From NCBI RefSeq assembly GCF_017876405.1, contig NZ_JAGINW010000001.1, positions 4,973,203 through 5,037,202 on the forward strand: 64,000 bases of DNA. The letters are read 5' to 3'. The position numbers and the translations under genes were made by a program. Positions 41,030 through 48,847 of the stretch are shown one piece after another. Origin of the DNA: Kibdelosporangium banguiense (GTDB lineage Bacteria; Actinomycetota; Actinomycetes; Mycobacteriales; Pseudonocardiaceae). Each line of letters opens with the position of its first letter. The stretch's first letter is position 1. Below the pieces are notes generated by a model. It ran no database searches and had not been told where the DNA came from. It saw only the letters and a list, made by a program, of their open reading frames with translations.

Positions 41030-41786
41030 CCGGCCGTGGCGGGCTGGGCTCCTGATCCGACAGCTGCCTGCGCAGCTCGCGGATCTCGGCCTGCAGGGTG
41101 CGCAGCTCGGCCCGCAGATCGTCCGACTCCTGCTGGATGGCGCCCTCGAGGTTCTCGTCCGCGGCCCGGATGCGTTCCAGCAGCCAGGACGCGATCATGC
41201 CGGTGATCACACCGAGCAGGGCGATCCCGCCGATCATCAGGCTGGCCGCGACCAGGCGGCCCTCCCAGGTCGTGGGGTAGACGTCGCCGTAGCCGACGGT
41301 GGAGATGGTGGTCAGCGTCCACCACAGCGCCTTCGGGAAGGAATCGATCCCCGCGTCGGGATTGCTGCGTTCCGCGTCCAGCACGGCCAGTGCCGCGCAG
41401 AAACTCACCAGCACGGTGACGATGGCGACGTAAATGGCCACTCGCCCACGAAATGCCGCCGATGCCTGTCGATTAAGGACACGTAACACCGTGACCAGAC
41501 GCAATACCCGCAGCTGGCGGACCATCGGCAAAGCCACGGCCAGCAGATCGAACAGATGGCGCCAAATGAAGCGAATCTTGCGTTCGGCCAGGGCGAGCCG
41601 GATCAGATATTCACCCGCGAACACGACCCAGATGACCCACAGCACGATCTCCAGACCCAGGTGCAGCCACTGCGGCCGGCTGACGTGCAGCACCTGCCAG
41701 GCGTAGGCGATCAGGAACGCGACCGCCAGGGCGGCCATCGGCCACTCGGTGCGTCGCTCCCACGTGGACAGTCTCGGTTCTTCCAC
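41022..41786 (-). CDS. Six-transmembrane voltage-gated-type potassium channel
   Basis: A 254-residue channel subunit. Helices S1-S4 cover about 15-105, with S4 carrying repeated Arg residues (RQLRVLRLVTVLRVLNRQ). The pore loop has the K+ selectivity filter TTISTVGYGDVYP near residue 168, between S5 and S6. The cytosolic C-terminus (about 210-254) is a heptad-rich coiled coil suited to tetramer assembly. It resembles KvAP-type prokaryotic channels. Confidence 0.93.
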   Translation of the reverse strand: MEEPRLSTWERRTEWPMAALAVAFLIAYAWQVLHVSRPQWLHLGLEIVLWVIWVVFAGEYLIRLALAERKIRFIWRHLFDLLAVALPMVRQLRVLRLVTVLRVLNRQASAAFRGRVAIYVAIVTVLVSFCAALAVLDAERSNPDAGIDSFPKALWWTLTTISTVGYGDVYPTTWEGRLVAASLMIGGIALLGVITGMIASWLLERIRAADENLEGAIQQESDDLRAELRTLQAEIRELRRQLSDQEPSPPRPVS

Positions 41787-41801
41787 GCGGCCATCTTCGC
41801 A

Positions 41802-41987
41802 CTACCGGCGGGGCCGGCACCTCACAATCAGGCCAAGCCCGATGACCATCGCCGACGGTCCGGTGATCCACGCGTACACGTAGTCGAGCTTGCTGCTGAC
41901 CACCGTGAAGAAGATCGCGGTGGTGAAGATGAACGCGAGCACCGCGGAGAGTGTCAACGCTTCACGGACCCGAGACCTGACCGGCAT
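41802..41987 (-). CDS. Small membrane protein with two transmembrane helices
   Basis: A 61-residue protein with a basic N-terminus, helix 1 at about 10-30 (SAVLAFIFTTAIFFTVV), the loop SSKLDYVYAWITGP and helix 2 at about 42-57, ending in a basic tail. It ends 15 bp upstream of the potassium channel start and may be co-transcribed with it. Function unknown. Confidence 0.55.
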   Translation of the reverse strand: MPVRSRVREALTLSAVLAFIFTTAIFFTVVSSKLDYVYAWITGPSAMVIGLGLIVRCRPRR

Positions 41988-42057
41988 TCGCTCAGGCTAC
42001 CCCATGAATGCCCGCCGAAAGCACTCACATCTTCCCAGAATGAAATACGGTGTCACC

Positions 42058-42354
42058 ATGAGCCGAATCAACGACGTCGGCGGGATGGAAGGTTTCCCGC
42101 CGATCTTCGTCGAACCGGACGAACCGCCCTTTCACTCCGACTGGGAGGCGCATGTCTTCGCCCTCAACAGCGCCCTGATCCGCCAGGGGATCTACAACCT
42201 GGACGAATTCCGCGATGCGGTAGAAAGCATCCCGCCCGGCGAGTTTCTGGCGGCCTCGTATTACGAGCGGTGGTTCATGGCGATTTCGGCCCTGCTGGTG
42301 CGCAAAGGCGTGGCCACCGCGGAGGAGATCTCCGGTGAAGTTCACGAAGGGTGA
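42058..42354 (+). CDS. Nitrile hydratase beta-subunit N-terminal half (ScnA/ToyK-like separate subunit)
   Basis: A 98-residue protein that matches only the N-terminal helical half of nitrile hydratase beta: MSRINDVGGMEGF at the start, then FHSDWEAHVFALNSALIRQG and YYERWFMAISALLVRKGV. In most nitrile hydratases this is fused to the barrel half encoded by the next gene. The split form is known from thiocyanate hydrolase and from the three-subunit toyocamycin nitrile hydratase. ATG 42058 is chosen because INDVGG is the family N-terminus. It overlaps the next gene by 20 bp. Confidence 0.85.
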   Translation: MSRINDVGGMEGFPPIFVEPDEPPFHSDWEAHVFALNSALIRQGIYNLDEFRDAVESIPPGEFLAASYYERWFMAISALLVRKGVATAEEISGEVHEG

Positions 42355-42598
42355 TCAGGTTCGGACGAGCCGCGCCGACCCGCCGCACCATACGCGGGTT
42401 CCCTTGTACGCACGTGGTCACGTGGGGACAGTCGTGGAGCTCCAGGGCTCATGGCCACTTCCCGATGACCGGTCGCGCGGCCTTCCCGCCCAGCCGCAGC
42501 CGGTGTACACGGTGCGGTTCGCCGCGCGGGACCTGTTCGGGGCGGGCGACCACACGGTGACGTTGAGCCTGTGGCAGGACTATCTGGAGCCGTTGTGA
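42335..42598 (+). CDS. Nitrile hydratase beta-subunit C-terminal half (SH3-like barrel, separate subunit)
   Basis: An 87-residue protein corresponding to the barrel half of nitrile hydratase beta: FTKGDQVRTSRADPPHHTRV, then YARGHVGTVVEL and QPVYTVRFAARDLFG, ending SLWQDYLEPL. GTG 42335 follows GGAGGAG inside the upstream gene. GTGA overlap with the alpha-subunit start shows strict coupling of the three genes. In the enzyme it packs against the metal-carrying subunit. Confidence 0.87.
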   Translation: MKFTKGDQVRTSRADPPHHTRVPLYARGHVGTVVELQGSWPLPDDRSRGLPAQPQPVYTVRFAARDLFGAGDHTVTLSLWQDYLEPL

Positions 42599-43185
42599 GC
42601 GGTGATCACTCGGATCTGGGCATCGCGGCCCGGGTCAGGCACGTCGAAAGCCTGCTGGAACAGCGTGGCCTGATCGACCCGGGCGCGCTCGACGAGGCGC
42701 TGGCGGCCTTCCTGTCCCGGGCCTCACCCGCCAACGGCGCGCGGATCGTCGCGCGAGCCTGGCTGGACCCCGAATTCCGAGCCCGGCTGCTGGCCGACGC
42801 CGGCGAAGCCCTCACCGAGCTGGGCCTGTCGATGAGCGGCGGCCTGCAACCTCAACGCCTGCAGGTCGTGGCCAACACTCGGACCTCACACAACGTGGTC
42901 GTGTGCACGCTCTGTTCCTGCTACCCGATCGCTCTGCTCGGGCCCTCGCCGACCTGGTACAAGAGCGAGAGTTATCGCTCACGGGTCGTCCGCACACCGC
43001 ACGCGGTGCTGGCGGAATTCGGCTTGCACCTGGACCCGTCCGTCGAGATCAAAGTCTGGGACGCCAACGCGGAAACCCGCTACCTCGTGCTCCCACTCCG
43101 CCCGCCGGGCTCCGACGGCCTCGGCGAAAAGCAACTAGCCTCGCTGGTCACCCGCAACGGCCTGATCGGCGTGGCCCCAGTCTGA
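42595..43185 (+). CDS. Nitrile hydratase alpha / thiocyanate hydrolase gamma-like metal-binding subunit
   Basis: A 196-residue catalytic subunit. The metal claw CTLCSC (Cys104, Cys107, Ser108, Cys109) has Thr between the first cysteines, the cobalt-type signature; the last two Cys are oxidised in active enzymes. The claw is followed by YPIALLGPSPTWYKSESYRS rather than the usual YPWP, a departure from standard nitrile hydratases. The substrate could be a nitrile or thiocyanate. No obvious activator/metallochaperone gene follows. GTG 42595 overlaps the upstream stop. Confidence 0.88.
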   Translation: MSGDHSDLGIAARVRHVESLLEQRGLIDPGALDEALAAFLSRASPANGARIVARAWLDPEFRARLLADAGEALTELGLSMSGGLQPQRLQVVANTRTSHNVVVCTLCSCYPIALLGPSPTWYKSESYRSRVVRTPHAVLAEFGLHLDPSVEIKVWDANAETRYLVLPLRPPGSDGLGEKQLASLVTRNGLIGVAPV

Positions 43186-43252
43186 CCGCGTGGCCGTTTC
43201 GTGGCACTATCCACAGTGGAATCCAAGACGGAGTCCAAAGTGGAGGAGAAAC

Positions 43253-43810
43253 ATGCGTTACCTGAGCCTGGCCGCGCTCGCCCTGGCCGGAGTCCTGCAC
43301 GGTGAGGCCGCGTCGGCCGACACCCCCACGCTGCGGCTGACCACCGCCTCCTCCAGGATCCAGTCCTACAAACCAGGCGCGACCGGCGTCACCTACGACC
43401 AGAAGCTGGCCCCGGCAGGCGCCCAGCTCTCGGTCTTCGCCTTCTCCAGCTCCCGGAGCACCACGGTTGTGCTCAACACCCGGGGCCTCCTGCCCAAACG
43501 CGAATACGGCGCCCACGTGCACGTCAGCCCCTGCGGCCAGGCCCCCACCGACGCGGGCCCGCACTTCCAGAACAAGAAGGACCCGATCCAGCCCTCGGTG
43601 AACCCCGCCTATGCCAACCCCCGCAACGAAATCTGGCTCGACTTCACCACCGACCGCCAAGGCGCCGGAGCCGCCATGGCCACCGTCCCCTGGGGCTTCA
43701 ACAACCGCGACGCGTCCTCAATAGTCATCCACGCCACCCACACCCACACGGTTCCAGGCCAGGCCGGTGCCGCGGGCGCTCGCCTCGCCTGCCTGACCGC
43801 CGACTTCTGA
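43253..43810 (+). CDS. Secreted Cu/Zn superoxide dismutase-like protein
   Basis: A 185-residue exported protein with a signal peptide at about 1-22 ending ASA. The SodC-like beta-barrel keeps the metal-ligand pattern GAHVHVSPCG, then GPHFQN and VIHATHTHT, with a final Cys in ARLACL for the disulfide. It is shorter than classical SodC in the loop regions and may bind metal without full dismutase activity. ATG 43253 follows GGAGGAG. Acts outside the membrane. Confidence 0.8.
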   Translation: MRYLSLAALALAGVLHGEAASADTPTLRLTTASSRIQSYKPGATGVTYDQKLAPAGAQLSVFAFSSSRSTTVVLNTRGLLPKREYGAHVHVSPCGQAPTDAGPHFQNKKDPIQPSVNPAYANPRNEIWLDFTTDRQGAGAAMATVPWGFNNRDASSIVIHATHTHTVPGQAGAAGARLACLTADF

Positions 43811-43954
43811 CCTGCGCGATCAACAACGGCCAGGGCACGGCAAGAGTCAAAAGGGCAGCAGGGCGTGAGCGTTGCGGGCAGCTTGCTTGCGGCGGCCGGA
43901 CCGCTCGTTTACTACTCGGAAGATCCTGTTCACGTGACAGTGAGGGAGCTCCCT

Positions 43955-44290
43955 GTGCCCACTTCCTCTTCAGGTCAGGAAATCGACCGCAGACTGGCCG
44001 AGATGGCGGTTTCCGCGACCGCGCCACGGCAGATCGTCACCATTACGGTCGGTCAGTACGGTCAGGTCATTGATGTTCAGTTCCCGTCGGGTGCCTACCG
44101 GACGTTGCCGCCCGCTGATCTGGCGAGCGCGCTTATACAGACTTTACGAAAGGCGCAGGCGCGAGCACGTGAAGAGGTCGCGATTCTGATGGCGCCGATG
44201 ACGCCACCGCATTTCGACGCCACCGGCGCCCAGCTGACAGCGCCGACGCAACCCGATGAGAGCGGGATCTTCCAGAAGACGACGCACTGA
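43955..44290 (+). CDS. YbaB/EbfC-like small DNA-binding family protein
   Basis: A 111-residue protein with the YbaB-like pattern: an N-terminal helix (EIDRRLAEMAVS), strands around TITVGQYGQVIDVQFPSGAYR and a long helix LASALIQTLRKAQARAREEV. Actinomycetes carry many such YbaB/EbfC relatives next to WXG/ESX-type or regulatory genes. GTG 43955 is chosen because GAGGGAG precedes it; a longer frame from GTG 43865 would add 30 residues without family similarity. It lies just before the third large SARP gene. Confidence 0.6.
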   Translation: MPTSSSGQEIDRRLAEMAVSATAPRQIVTITVGQYGQVIDVQFPSGAYRTLPPADLASALIQTLRKAQARAREEVAILMAPMTPPHFDATGAQLTAPTQPDESGIFQKTTH

Positions 44291-44305
44291 GTATTTTGAT
44301 CTCTC

Positions 44306-44329
44306 ACACCGGGTAACCTGGGCCGGTGT
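44306..44329 (+). promoter_or_regulatory. Palindrome spanning -10 element and start codon of the third large SARP gene
   Basis: ACACCGG (44306-44312) and CCGGTGT (44323-44329) form perfect 7-bp arms around a 10-nt spacer that contains TAACCT (44314-44319). GTG 44326 is 6 nt after that hexamer, so transcription is probably leaderless. A protein bound here would cover both promoter and start. Confidence 0.5.
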
Positions 44330-47300
44330 CGCAGCTACGCGTCCGGTTGCTGGGCCCGGTGTGCGCGCTCGTGGGGGATACCGAGGTGGAACTCGGGCCG
44401 CCCCGGCAACGGGCCGTGCTGGCTGTACTGGCACTTCGTGCAGGTCAGGTGGTCTCCCGGACCGGCCTGATAGAGGCTGTCTGGGGCCGGAAACCGCCGG
44501 CCAGCGCGGCGAGTGCGGTGTATCTCTACATTTCCACTCTGCGCAGGACTCTCGGCGGGAACCGGGATCTTCTTTCCTCTTCGGACGGTGGATACACCCT
44601 GCACCTTTCGGCTGACGACGTCGATATCGCTGTTTTCGACTATTTGTGCTCGCAGGCTGCGGTATCGGCGTCGGCCAGGCATTACCGGGATGCTGTGCGC
44701 ACATTGCGGGAAGCGCTGGCTTTATGGCGCGGAGAGGCGTTCGCCGGTATTCCTGGGCCATTCGCCGACCAGGAACGCATCCGGCTGGCGGAGTCCCGGA
44801 TGCGCGCGGTGGAGGCATTGGCCGCGGCCCGGCTGGAATTGGGCGCGCACGTCGAGCTGGCCGCGGAACTCGGCACCCTGGTACAAGATCATCCATTGCG
44901 TGAGCCGCTCCGGGAGTTGCTGATGATCGCGCTCTCCCGCAGTGGGCGGCACGCCGAAGCCCTGGACGTCTTCCAGGAGACGCGCGAGACGCTCCGGCGT
45001 GAGCTCGGCACTGAGCCAGGCGTGGCGTTGCGTACCTTGCACGCAAGAATTCTCGCTGGTGACGAAGCGATCAGCGCACGTAACGAAGCGCCGCTCTCAG
45101 TGATGCCCCCGCACGTCGCGGCGATCGCGCAGAGCACGTCGCGGCTGTTCGTCGGGCGTACGGACGAGGTCGCGAAGGTGCGTGCTCGGGTCGCAGACGT
45201 GCTCGCCGGCCGCGGCGGGATGGCGTGGATCGAGGGTGACCCCGGGATCGGCAAGTCCGAGCTGCTGATCGAGGCACTGGGAGACGTGCAGGCGCGCGGC
45301 TGCCAACTCGGCTGGGCCATCGCTGACGAGCCGGACGTGCGGTTCCCGCTCCGGCTGATCTTGGAATGCCTGGGCATCTCGGTGAAGTCGCCGGACACCG
45401 ACCGGGCCGAGCTCGCGCGCCAGCTGCGGACCGACCGCAGAACCGACGACAGTGACCCGGTCTCCGCCGCCGTGGACAGGATGTTGGCACTGGTGGACCG
45501 GATGTGCGCGCACGGCCCCGTCGTGCTCGTGATCGACGATCTGCAGTGGGCCGACGAAGCTTCGGTGCATGTGTGGCGCCGGTTGGCGGCCGCGACACGT
45601 CAATTGCCGTTGCTGCTGGTCACGTGCGCCCGTACCGGTCATGGCCGGGCGGAGCTCGACCAGCTCCGGGCCAGGGCGACACTGGTCGTGCTGGAACCGT
45701 TGCCGCCCAACGATGTCGAGTCGCTGACCGGGAGCCTGGCCGGCGGCCGTCCGGGCAGACTCCTGCGCCGGGTGGCCGACAGAGCCGGTGGAAACCCGCT
45801 CTACCTGCGGGAAATGGTTCGTGGGTTGGTGCGTGACGATGCCGTTGACCTGATCGACGGGGTCGCGCACATCGATCAGGCCCAGGTTGAGACCGCGCCG
45901 CGCTCGCTCGCCGCAGCCGTGGAACGGACTTGTGGTGCGTTGCCGCAACGCACGCATGAGGTCTTGCGCTGGACGGCTGTGCTTGGGCCGGAGGCAACGC
46001 TCGCGAATGTCGTCGCATTGACTGGCCAGGCGGCCGACTCGCTGCGTTCCGCGTTGGCCGAGGCTGTGGACGCGAACGTGGTTTTTGATGAAGGGCCACG
46101 GCTGGTGTTCCGGCATCCGTTGATGCGGGAGGCGATTCTCGGGAACATGCCTCTGCCGGTGCGCGGAGTGCTGCATCGGGAAGCGGCGAGGGTGCTCGCG
46201 GCGGGAGACGCGCCGCCGATCCGTGTTGCTGAACAGTTTGTGGCCGCACTGTCGAGATTGGAGCCATGGGTCGCGGACTGGCTGGTTACGCATGTCACGG
46301 AGGTCGCCAACCACGCTCCGCTGATCGCCGCGGATCTCCTGGAAGCCGTGCTCGGGACGATGAGTGGCCGCGATCCGTCGCGCGAGGTGTTGCTCGCCGC
46401 ACTTGTTCGTGTCCTTTTCAGACTGACCCGTGACTCGGAAGCGCGGGCCAAACAAGCGCTTGCGGCTTCCACGGATCCTGTTCGTACCGAGGAGATGCGG
46501 CAGCTGCTCGCCGCGATCATCTATCGCAACGGCAGGCGTGCCGACTCGATCAGGACGCTGACCGGATCCGAAGTGGACCCCGCGGTGCCGCAGGAGTGGG
46601 TGCAGCGGCGGAAGTTCCTGCTGGCGCACCTGGTCCGTGACGTCACCGATGTGGATGCCGCCGAGGTCCAGGCGATCTCGGCGTACACCGAGGCGGTCGC
46701 CAACGGCGAGGCCGGTCTGGTCGCGCACGCCCTGCAGACCCGCTGGATCGTCGACACCGTCCGCCGGGATCACGAGACCGCGCTGCAGCGGATCGACGAC
46801 GCCATCGACAAGGTCCGCGGCAGAGCGGAATTTGCCGGAATGCAGTTCAACCTGCTGGACAACAAGCTGTTCACCCTGCAGAACCTGGACCGGATGCAGG
46901 ACGCGGACGCGACCCTGCGAGCGGCCACCGAGCTGGTGCTCGAACACCGTCTGCCGGTCGGCCCGCAGGTTTCCGCTGCCGTGCACCACTATTGGACAGG
47001 CAGATGGGACGAAGCCCTGTTCGAGCTGGACGCCATCACCGAGGACGGCCCGGCCATCACGTACGCCGGCCTGATGGATGCCGGGCCCGCCGGTTTGCTG
47101 CTGCACGGCGTGTCCGCGTTGATCGCGGCTCGGCGTGACGACCGTGCAGCCTTGGCCGAGAACCTGGCAGCGGCCGAGCGCTACCTGGTGATCACCGACT
47201 CCGAACGGGAAAGCTGCGATTTCCTGTTGGCAGCAAGGGCATTCGCGGCAGTGCAGCGCGGAGACGTGGCCGGTGCGCTGGTGGAGTTCGCGCCTGTGCT

Positions 47301-47928
47301 CGACCCAGCCTACGCGGAAATGATGTTGCGGCACCAGTGGTTGCCCGATGTCGTGCGGCTGGCATTGGACATCGCCGACTTCGCCCGCGTCGAGGAGGCG
47401 CTGGCCGTAGCCGAAATGGAAGCCGCTCGCGAACTGGTGCCCGCTCGCGCGTACGCCGCCCTGCATCGATGCCGCGCTCTGGCCAAGGGCGACCTCGACT
47501 CCGCACTGACCGCCGTCGAGCACTACAGGCTCGTCGGCCGACCAGTCGAACTGGCGCACGCCCTCGAAGACGCCGCAGTCCTGCTGGCCGCCGACAACCA
47601 GCGTGACCAAGCCATCGCCGCCTACGCCGAAGCCGTCCAGACCTTCGTCGCCCTCGGCGCCCGCTGGGACAGGGCTCGCGCCAAGGTCCGCCTCGCCCAA
47701 TCCGGCATCGGCGAGCCCCTCCACGCCATCCCCGGCGGCCGGACCAGCAGCTGGGGAACCCTGTCGGAAGCGGAGCAGCGAATAGCGGACATGGTCGCCA
47801 ACGGCCTCTCCAACCCCGACATAGCCACCCGCATGTCCCTGCCCCGCCGAATAGTCCAGGCCCATGTCGTCCAGATCATGAACAAACTAGGCGTGGCCTC
47901 CCGCTCCCAGATCAACCGCGCTTCCTGA
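44326..47928 (+). CDS. Large SARP-type regulator with AAA ATPase, TPR-like region and C-terminal LuxR HTH (paralogue C)
   Basis: A 1200-residue regulator, closely related to the product of 19168-22536. SARP winged helix (LGPVCALVGDTEVELGPPRQ, ViEAVWG-type helix at LIEAVWGRKPPASA) and BTAD domain occupy about 1-245. Walker A is GDPGIGKSE near 303 and Walker B VVLVIDDLQWADEAS near 400. TPR-like repeats follow with QNLDRMQDADATLRAATELV. A LuxR-like helix-turn-helix ends the protein (LSEAEQRIADMVANGLSNPD, then VQAHVVQIMNKLGVASRSQ). It converges on a pseudo-receiver LuxR gene, separated by a 45-bp hairpin. The signal and target genes are unknown. Confidence 0.9.
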   Translation: MSQLRVRLLGPVCALVGDTEVELGPPRQRAVLAVLALRAGQVVSRTGLIEAVWGRKPPASAASAVYLYISTLRRTLGGNRDLLSSSDGGYTLHLSADDVDIAVFDYLCSQAAVSASARHYRDAVRTLREALALWRGEAFAGIPGPFADQERIRLAESRMRAVEALAAARLELGAHVELAAELGTLVQDHPLREPLRELLMIALSRSGRHAEALDVFQETRETLRRELGTEPGVALRTLHARILAGDEAISARNEAPLSVMPPHVAAIAQSTSRLFVGRTDEVAKVRARVADVLAGRGGMAWIEGDPGIGKSELLIEALGDVQARGCQLGWAIADEPDVRFPLRLILECLGISVKSPDTDRAELARQLRTDRRTDDSDPVSAAVDRMLALVDRMCAHGPVVLVIDDLQWADEASVHVWRRLAAATRQLPLLLVTCARTGHGRAELDQLRARATLVVLEPLPPNDVESLTGSLAGGRPGRLLRRVADRAGGNPLYLREMVRGLVRDDAVDLIDGVAHIDQAQVETAPRSLAAAVERTCGALPQRTHEVLRWTAVLGPEATLANVVALTGQAADSLRSALAEAVDANVVFDEGPRLVFRHPLMREAILGNMPLPVRGVLHREAARVLAAGDAPPIRVAEQFVAALSRLEPWVADWLVTHVTEVANHAPLIAADLLEAVLGTMSGRDPSREVLLAALVRVLFRLTRDSEARAKQALAASTDPVRTEEMRQLLAAIIYRNGRRADSIRTLTGSEVDPAVPQEWVQRRKFLLAHLVRDVTDVDAAEVQAISAYTEAVANGEAGLVAHALQTRWIVDTVRRDHETALQRIDDAIDKVRGRAEFAGMQFNLLDNKLFTLQNLDRMQDADATLRAATELVLEHRLPVGPQVSAAVHHYWTGRWDEALFELDAITEDGPAITYAGLMDAGPAGLLLHGVSALIAARRDDRAALAENLAAAERYLVITDSERESCDFLLAARAFAAVQRGDVAGALVEFAPVLDPAYAEMMLRHQWLPDVVRLALDIADFARVEEALAVAEMEAARELVPARAYAALHRCRALAKGDLDSALTAVEHYRLVGRPVELAHALEDAAVLLAADNQRDQAIAAYAEAVQTFVALGARWDRARAKVRLAQSGIGEPLHAIPGGRTSSWGTLSEAEQRIADMVANGLSNPDIATRMSLPRRIVQAHVVQIMNKLGVASRSQINRAS

Positions 47929-47935
47929 GAAAATG

Positions 47936-47980
47936 GCCTCCGGCCCCCGGAATCCAGGCTGGATTCCGGGGGCCGGAGGC
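47936..47980. terminator. Very strong bidirectional terminator hairpin
   Basis: Two perfectly complementary 21-nt arms (47936-47956 and 47960-47980) with a 3-nt loop lie between the convergent SARP and LuxR genes, 8 bp after the SARP stop. The symmetry suits termination from both sides. Confidence 0.85.
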
Positions 47981-48033
47981 GCCCCCTCCCTCGGGAATTG
48001 CCGGATTGCCCGCGTGGAATAGATGCATGGGTT

Positions 48034-48654
48034 TCAGATGACGCCTGCGCGCAGGGCGTATGCGACGGCGTGGGCGCGGTTGCGTAAATGCAGTCTGGCG
48101 GTCAGGTTGTAGATGACGTTCTTCACTGTTCGTTCTGAATAGCGGAGTGCCTGGGCTATTTCCTCGGTGGCCAAGCCGTCGGCGATCAGGCGGAGGACGT
48201 CGACCTCGCGGGGTTGCAGGCCGGAGGCGTTGAGGCCGTTGGGGGCGAGGACTTCGCGTTGCAGGACTTCGACGCGCCGGAGGAGTTTGCCGAGGATGTC
48301 GCGTGGCATGACGCCGTTGCCGTCGGCCGCCGCGAGGATGCTGTCGACGAGCTGGGTGCTGGTGACCGTCTTCTTCGGGAGGATGGCCACCACGCGGCAT
48401 TCGACCACGGTCAGCAGCGGGGCGTCGCTGAGGTCGCCGGTCATCAGCACGGTCGGCCGCGCGAAGTCGGTCGCCGTCTGTCTGAGTCGTGCCATCGCGT
48501 CAGTGCTCAGCCGTTCGGTCGAGAACAGGACCACGTCGGGTCGCTCTCCAACGCCGTCGACCACGGCGAACTCGCGTTTTGTTTCAAGATAGCTGGTCAG
48601 CCCCACGTGAGACATCGGATCCGATGTCTGGACGGTCACGCGCACCTGTTGCAT
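48034..48654 (-). CDS. LuxR-type regulator with degenerate receiver domain (copy 2)
   Basis: A 206-residue protein, a close paralogue of the gene at 22529-23146 with matching layout throughout. The receiver-like domain has VVLFSTERLS where the phosphoacceptor Asp should be, so it is probably not phosphorylated; AILPKKTV keeps the conserved Lys. The LuxR helix-turn-helix (about 140-200) has LQPREVDVLRLIADGLATEE and SERTVKNVIYNLTARLHLRN. ATG 48654 (MQQVRVTVQ) is chosen by alignment with the paralogue. It converges on the third large SARP gene. Confidence 0.86.
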   Translation of the reverse strand: MQQVRVTVQTSDPMSHVGLTSYLETKREFAVVDGVGERPDVVLFSTERLSTDAMARLRQTATDFARPTVLMTGDLSDAPLLTVVECRVVAILPKKTVTSTQLVDSILAAADGNGVMPRDILGKLLRRVEVLQREVLAPNGLNASGLQPREVDVLRLIADGLATEEIAQALRYSERTVKNVIYNLTARLHLRNRAHAVAYALRAGVI

Positions 48655-48847
48655 GCGAGCAGTCTGAGTGGGCGGTCTTAATGAAGTCTTGCCGCGGCCA
48701 CCGGCCAGTTGAATCCTGCCCGGGGCGGCCGCCTGCCAACAGGGTGCGACAGGCACTCGTTGTTGCCCGAATTGACCGAGCAGCGGCAGTGATTGTCCGG
48801 GAATTCGGCCGGGAGGGGTCCCAGCCGGCCGGGGTTAGCGTGCCGGC

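Noticed and set aside
45097..47865. A 922-codon open frame on the minus strand
   Set aside because: Antisense shadow of the SARP gene at 44326-47928; no domains, and the plus strand shows continuous SARP/ATPase motifs.
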